DNA of 9,477 nucleotides, taken from an uncultured Clostridium sp. (GTDB lineage Bacteria > Bacillota > Clostridia > TANB77 > CAG-508). Position numbers and translations under genes: made by a program. The notes under the pieces were generated by a model that worked only from the letters and a program-made list of their open reading frames with translations, had not been told where the DNA came from and ran no database searches. The DNA is taken from positions 1 through 9,477 of the forward strand of contig CAMMEP010000054.1 of NCBI GenBank assembly GCA_946495905.1. Direction: 5' to 3'. The number at the start of each line of letters is the position of its first letter. The first letter of the stretch is position 1. This document shows positions 7,509 to 9,477 of the stretch, in pieces.

Positions 7509-8546
7509 CTAACGATCTAATCTATCGAATTGATTTAAAAATCTTACATCGTTTTGGTATAACAAACGGATATCCGTAATTCCGTATTTGAACATAGCAA
7601 GTCTATCTAGTCCTGTTCCAAATGCAAAACCGCTGTATACTTCTGGGTCATATCCTCCCATTTTTAATACATTTGGATGTACAATTCCAGAACCTAATAC
7701 TTCAATCCAACCAGTTTGTTTGCACAAATTACATCCTTTTCCACCACATTTAAAGCAGCTTACATCTACTTCATAAGATGGTTCTGTAAATGGGAAATAA
7801 CTTGGTCTAAAACGAAGTTCTAGATTTTCTCCTAGCATTTTTCTTACAAACACCTCTAATGTTCCTTTTAAATCTGCCAAAGATATATTTTTATCTACTA
7901 CTAATCCTTCCACTTGACTAAATTGATGTGAATGGGTTGCATCATCATCTCTACGATAAGTTTTACCTGGGCAAATAACTCTTATTGGTGTTTTTTCTGT
8001 ATTATCCATCATTGTTCTTGCTTGCACTGCTGAAGTTTGTGTTCTTAATAGATATTCTGATGTTATATAAAAGCTATCTTGCATATCTCTTGCAGGATGT
8101 CCTTTTGGAAGATTCAATCTTTCAAAACAATACTCATCTGTCTCAAGCTCTGGACCAGATACTACATCATATCCCATCGAAACAAATAAATCCTCTACCT
8201 CTTCAATAATTCTATTTAAAGGATGTTTACTTCCTCTTTTTACCTTTGTACTAGGAAGGGTAATATCAATAGTCTCATCTTTTAGCTTTCTTTCTAACTC
8301 TTGTTTTGCAAACTCTTCCTCTCTTGACTTTATAAGAGTCTCCAATTCATCCCTTACTTCATTTACTTTACTACCAATAATTGGTCTTTCTTCTGGAGAT
8401 AAACTTCCCATACCTCTTAAAATGGCAGTTAATTCACCTTTTTTTCCTAAGTACTTCACTCTAGCCTCATCTAATTCTTTTGCATTCATAGCCTTGTTAA
8501 TCTCTTCTACAGCTACTTCTCTAATTTTGCTAATTTGCTCTTGCAT
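7509..8546 (-). CDS. pheS: Phenylalanine--tRNA ligase alpha subunit
   Basis: This is the catalytic subunit of phenylalanyl-tRNA synthetase, a class II enzyme that makes Phe-AMP and transfers Phe to tRNA-Phe. The 345 residues comprise an N-terminal coiled-coil arm (1-90) that contacts tRNA, then the class II core. The core shows the motif 1 region around HPLN (108-111), motif 2 GKTYRRDDDATHSHQFSQVE at 194-213 and motif 3 GFAFGTGLDRLAM at 306-318. A CxxC-x4-CxxC cluster (Cys 264, 267, 272, 275) resembles that of other Firmicute PheS proteins. The ATG is preceded by a strong AGGAGGAGG site. It is the first gene of pheST, and expression is set by the T-box upstream. Confidence 0.98.
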   Translation of the reverse strand: MQEQISKIREVAVEEINKAMNAKELDEARVKYLGKKGELTAILRGMGSLSPEERPIIGSKVNEVRDELETLIKSREEEFAKQELERKLKDETIDITLPSTKVKRGSKHPLNRIIEEVEDLFVSMGYDVVSGPELETDEYCFERLNLPKGHPARDMQDSFYITSEYLLRTQTSAVQARTMMDNTEKTPIRVICPGKTYRRDDDATHSHQFSQVEGLVVDKNISLADLKGTLEVFVRKMLGENLELRFRPSYFPFTEPSYEVDVSCFKCGGKGCNLCKQTGWIEVLGSGIVHPNVLKMGGYDPEVYSGFAFGTGLDRLAMFKYGITDIRLLYQNDVRFLNQFDRLDR

Positions 8547-8558
8547 AACTTCCTCCTC

Positions 8559-8623
8559 CTAATTGGGGACAGGCTTTTTTGTCCCGATTTTGCTAATTGG
8601 TGCCTGTCCCCAATTAGCAAAAT
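8559..8623. repeat. Palindromic repeat element, copy 2, between T-box terminator and pheS
   Basis: Two nested inverted repeats share one arm. CTAATTGGGGACAGGC (8559-8574) is the exact reverse complement of 8602-8617 (16 bp, 27-nt loop). A 14-bp repeat pairs 8587-8600 with 8610-8623 around a 9-nt loop. The two stems use overlapping bases and cannot form together. The outer arms match copy 1 beside pheT. The element ends at the first bases of the pheS ribosome binding site. Confidence 0.82.
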
Positions 8624-8636
8624 TTAAATTTCACAA

Positions 8637-8650
8637 GAAGGGACAGACTT
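8637..8650. repeat. Degenerate fragment of the same repeat core
   Basis: GGGACAGACTT at 8640-8650 shares GGGACAG with the arms of the two complete elements. It could be a remnant copy, and in the pheS leader RNA it supplies CTGTCCC, which can pair with the GGGACAG arms downstream. Seven matching bases is weak evidence alone; proximity to copy 2 raises its weight. Confidence 0.4.
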
Positions 8651-8670
8651 ACTTAGCCATTCAATTGTTT

Positions 8671-8732
8671 AAAAAGCTAATCGTCCTATAAATCTATATA
8701 TAGATTACAGATTCATAGGACGACTAGCTTTT
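8671..8732 (-). terminator. T-box intrinsic terminator
   Basis: Read on the minus strand, AAAAGCTAGTCGTCC... (8732-8709) pairs with ...GGACGATTAGCTTTT (8695-8672) over 24 positions, two of them G-U, and ends in UUUUU. The 5' arm includes the CGTCC and CCTA bases needed for the antiterminator, so the two structures exclude each other. The terminator ends 124 nt before the pheS start, leaving room for the palindromic element. Confidence 0.93.
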
Positions 8733-9059
8733 ATGAGCCGTGGTACCACCTAATTTTATTAATTATTACTTTATTGATATACTAAATCCCTAAAATTTAA
8801 TTAACCTCATTTTTGCTATAACGGGCAACCCGTCTTTTTCTATTTTGAATATTTTTCCAGTATATACTACTATTTCTTAAATTTCCAAACTATTTTATGT
8901 TTGCTTTATACTAAAGAAAATACTTCATTTCAAAAAAGAACCTCAAAAGTGAAATTTCAGTTTAAACCATATTAATAGGCTCTCAGCCTTTGACCTATCT
9001 CTCTTTTAATATGTGAGCATTAAACTTACTTTGCTTTTTCTATGGTTTTGCTCTCGAAT
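8671..9059 (-). promoter_or_regulatory. T-box leader responding to uncharged tRNA-Phe, controlling pheST
   Basis: The T-box sequence GGTGGTACCACGG is at 8750-8738 on the minus strand. Its UGGU is suited to pair with ACCA at the end of tRNA-Phe. Stem I can be traced: base helix AACC (9047-9044)/GGTT (8942-8939), a GA-type kink-turn, helix AAAAG (9038-9034)/CTTTT (8949-8945), then a specifier loop with AGTA (9030-9027) opposite GAAATTTCA (8958-8950). Upper helices are AGTTTAA/TTAAACT and CATATTA/TAATATG, with an apical GGCTGAGAGCC. The specifier is UUC (8953-8951) followed by A, or UUU one base earlier; both are Phe codons. The stem III hairpin ACGGG-CCCGT lies at 8821-8833. The antiterminator pairs TAGG (8752-8749) with CCTA (8719-8716), competing with the terminator. 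Uncharged tRNA-Phe should favour readthrough into pheS. Confidence 0.95.
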
Positions 9060-9065
9060 AGCTAT

Positions 9066-9093
9066 ATTATATCACAAAATTTTCCAAATACAA
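9066..9093 (-). promoter_or_regulatory. Promoter of the pheST T-box transcript
   Basis: On the minus strand, -35 TTGTAT (9093-9088) and -10 TATAAT (9071-9066) are 16 nt apart. The bases TGA directly before TATAAT make an extended -10. Transcription should start near 9059, just ahead of T-box stem I, which fits the expected leader start. Confidence 0.85.
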
Positions 9094-9176
9094 GAGGAAA
9101 AGGAAAATTTTTATAATTGTTTCCATTTTATAATTACAGTTTACAGCCCCTTCTTCAACTTTTTCTTCATTTTTCC
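9094..9176. other. Divergent intergenic spacer between pheS and rplM promoters
   Basis: This is an AT-rich stretch between the two divergent -35 boxes. I see no gene, no strong dyad and no repeat. It may hold upstream AT-rich elements that help both promoters, but no specific operator can be supported. Confidence 0.4.
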
Positions 9177-9205
9177 TTGACATTTGTGCATCTTTGTTAT
9201 ATAAT
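9177..9205 (+). promoter_or_regulatory. Consensus sigma-A promoter of rplM
   Basis: TTGACA (9177-9182) and TATAAT (9200-9205) match consensus at all twelve bases and are separated by 17 nt. Transcription should start near 9212. This is the strength expected for a ribosomal protein operon. Confidence 0.93.
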
Positions 9206-9211
9206 ATCATA

Positions 9212-9317
9212 GCATTAAATCGAATATGACTGAGACAAAAGCTTCTCCCCGGTGGCTTTTTACTTGGTTTCATATATATTTTAAATTTTATTAATGAAAT
9301 GGAGGATACATATTACC
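9212..9317 (+). promoter_or_regulatory. Structured rplM leader, candidate L13 leader RNA
   Basis: The leader of about 105 nt contains an inner hairpin AAAAGC (9237-9242)/GCTTTT (9255-9260) followed by a short T-run. ATATGA (9224-9229) can pair with TCATAT (9270-9275) to enclose it. Firmicutes are known to carry an L13 leader motif in front of rplM, thought to mediate autoregulation by L13. The position and size fit, but I could not check the consensus. The ribosome binding site GGAGGA (9301-9306) lies 11 nt before the ATG. Confidence 0.5.
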
Positions 9318-9477
9318 ATGAATAATACAACATATAGTATTAAAAAAAGTGAAATTGAAAGAAAATGGTATATCATTGATGCAGCTGACAAACCTCTAGG
9401 AAGAGTTGCAACAGAAGCTGCTAGATTATTAAGAGGAAAACACAAACCAACTTATACTCCAAACTTAGATACTGGAG
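9318..9477 (+). CDS. rplM: 50S ribosomal protein L13 (N-terminal part, runs off window)
   Basis: The first 53 codons are visible. IERKWYIIDAADKPLGRVATEAARLLRGKHKPTYTP is the classic L13 N-terminus, beginning near residue 13. L13 is an early-assembling 50S protein that binds 23S rRNA. The usual partner rpsI (S9) is expected downstream, outside the window. The gene is divergent from pheST, has its own strong promoter, and uses an ATG start with GGAGGA upstream. Confidence 0.97.
   Translation, partial: MNNTTYSIKKSEIERKWYIIDAADKPLGRVATEAARLLRGKHKPTYTPNLDTG

Noticed and set aside
7720..7755. Cys cluster in PheS considered as an added zinc domain
   Set aside because: CxxC-x4-CxxC followed by GWIEVLGSG is, as far as I recall, ordinary in Firmicute PheS, so it is not a novelty.
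9067..9273. A 68-codon minus-strand open frame across the pheS-rplM divergent region
   Set aside because: It runs through the rplM leader and both promoters, has no ribosome binding site and resembles no family I know.

Overview
The window is AT-rich housekeeping DNA from a low-GC Firmicute, most likely a member of the Clostridia. The evidence is the gene order rimP-nusA-ylxR-ylxQ-infB, a T-box leader in front of pheS, purine-rich ribosome binding sites and sigma-A type promoters. No phage, transposase, CRISPR or defence gene is visible.

Layout, read along the minus strand from right to left: a promoter at about 9066-9093 drives a complete T-box leader (about 9059-8671) that senses uncharged tRNA-Phe. 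It is followed by pheS (8546-7509) and pheT (7492-5033), the two subunits of phenylalanyl-tRNA synthetase. A second promoter (4911-4939) then starts the transcription-translation cluster: rimP (4768-4235), nusA (4109-2907), ylxR/rnpM (2862-2599), ylxQ (2612-2289) and infB (2296 to beyond base 1, so its C-terminus is missing). The last three genes overlap or nearly abut and all appear to use TTG starts. On the plus strand a consensus promoter (9177-9205) drives rplM (9318 to past the window end), divergent from pheS, with a structured leader of about 105 nt.

The genes share a theme: charging tRNA-Phe, maturing and assembling ribosomes (RimP, L13), controlling elongation and antitermination (NusA), modulating RNase P and binding kink-turn RNA (YlxR, YlxQ) and initiating translation (IF2).

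I do not see a new protein system. The most unusual material lies between genes. A palindromic repeat built on GGGGACAGGC/GCCTGTCCCC sits directly after pheT and again between the T-box terminator and the pheS ribosome binding site. At the second site it creates mutually exclusive RNA hairpins next to the pheS start. IF2 also carries an Asn/Arg-rich linker with a 42-nt tandem repeat.
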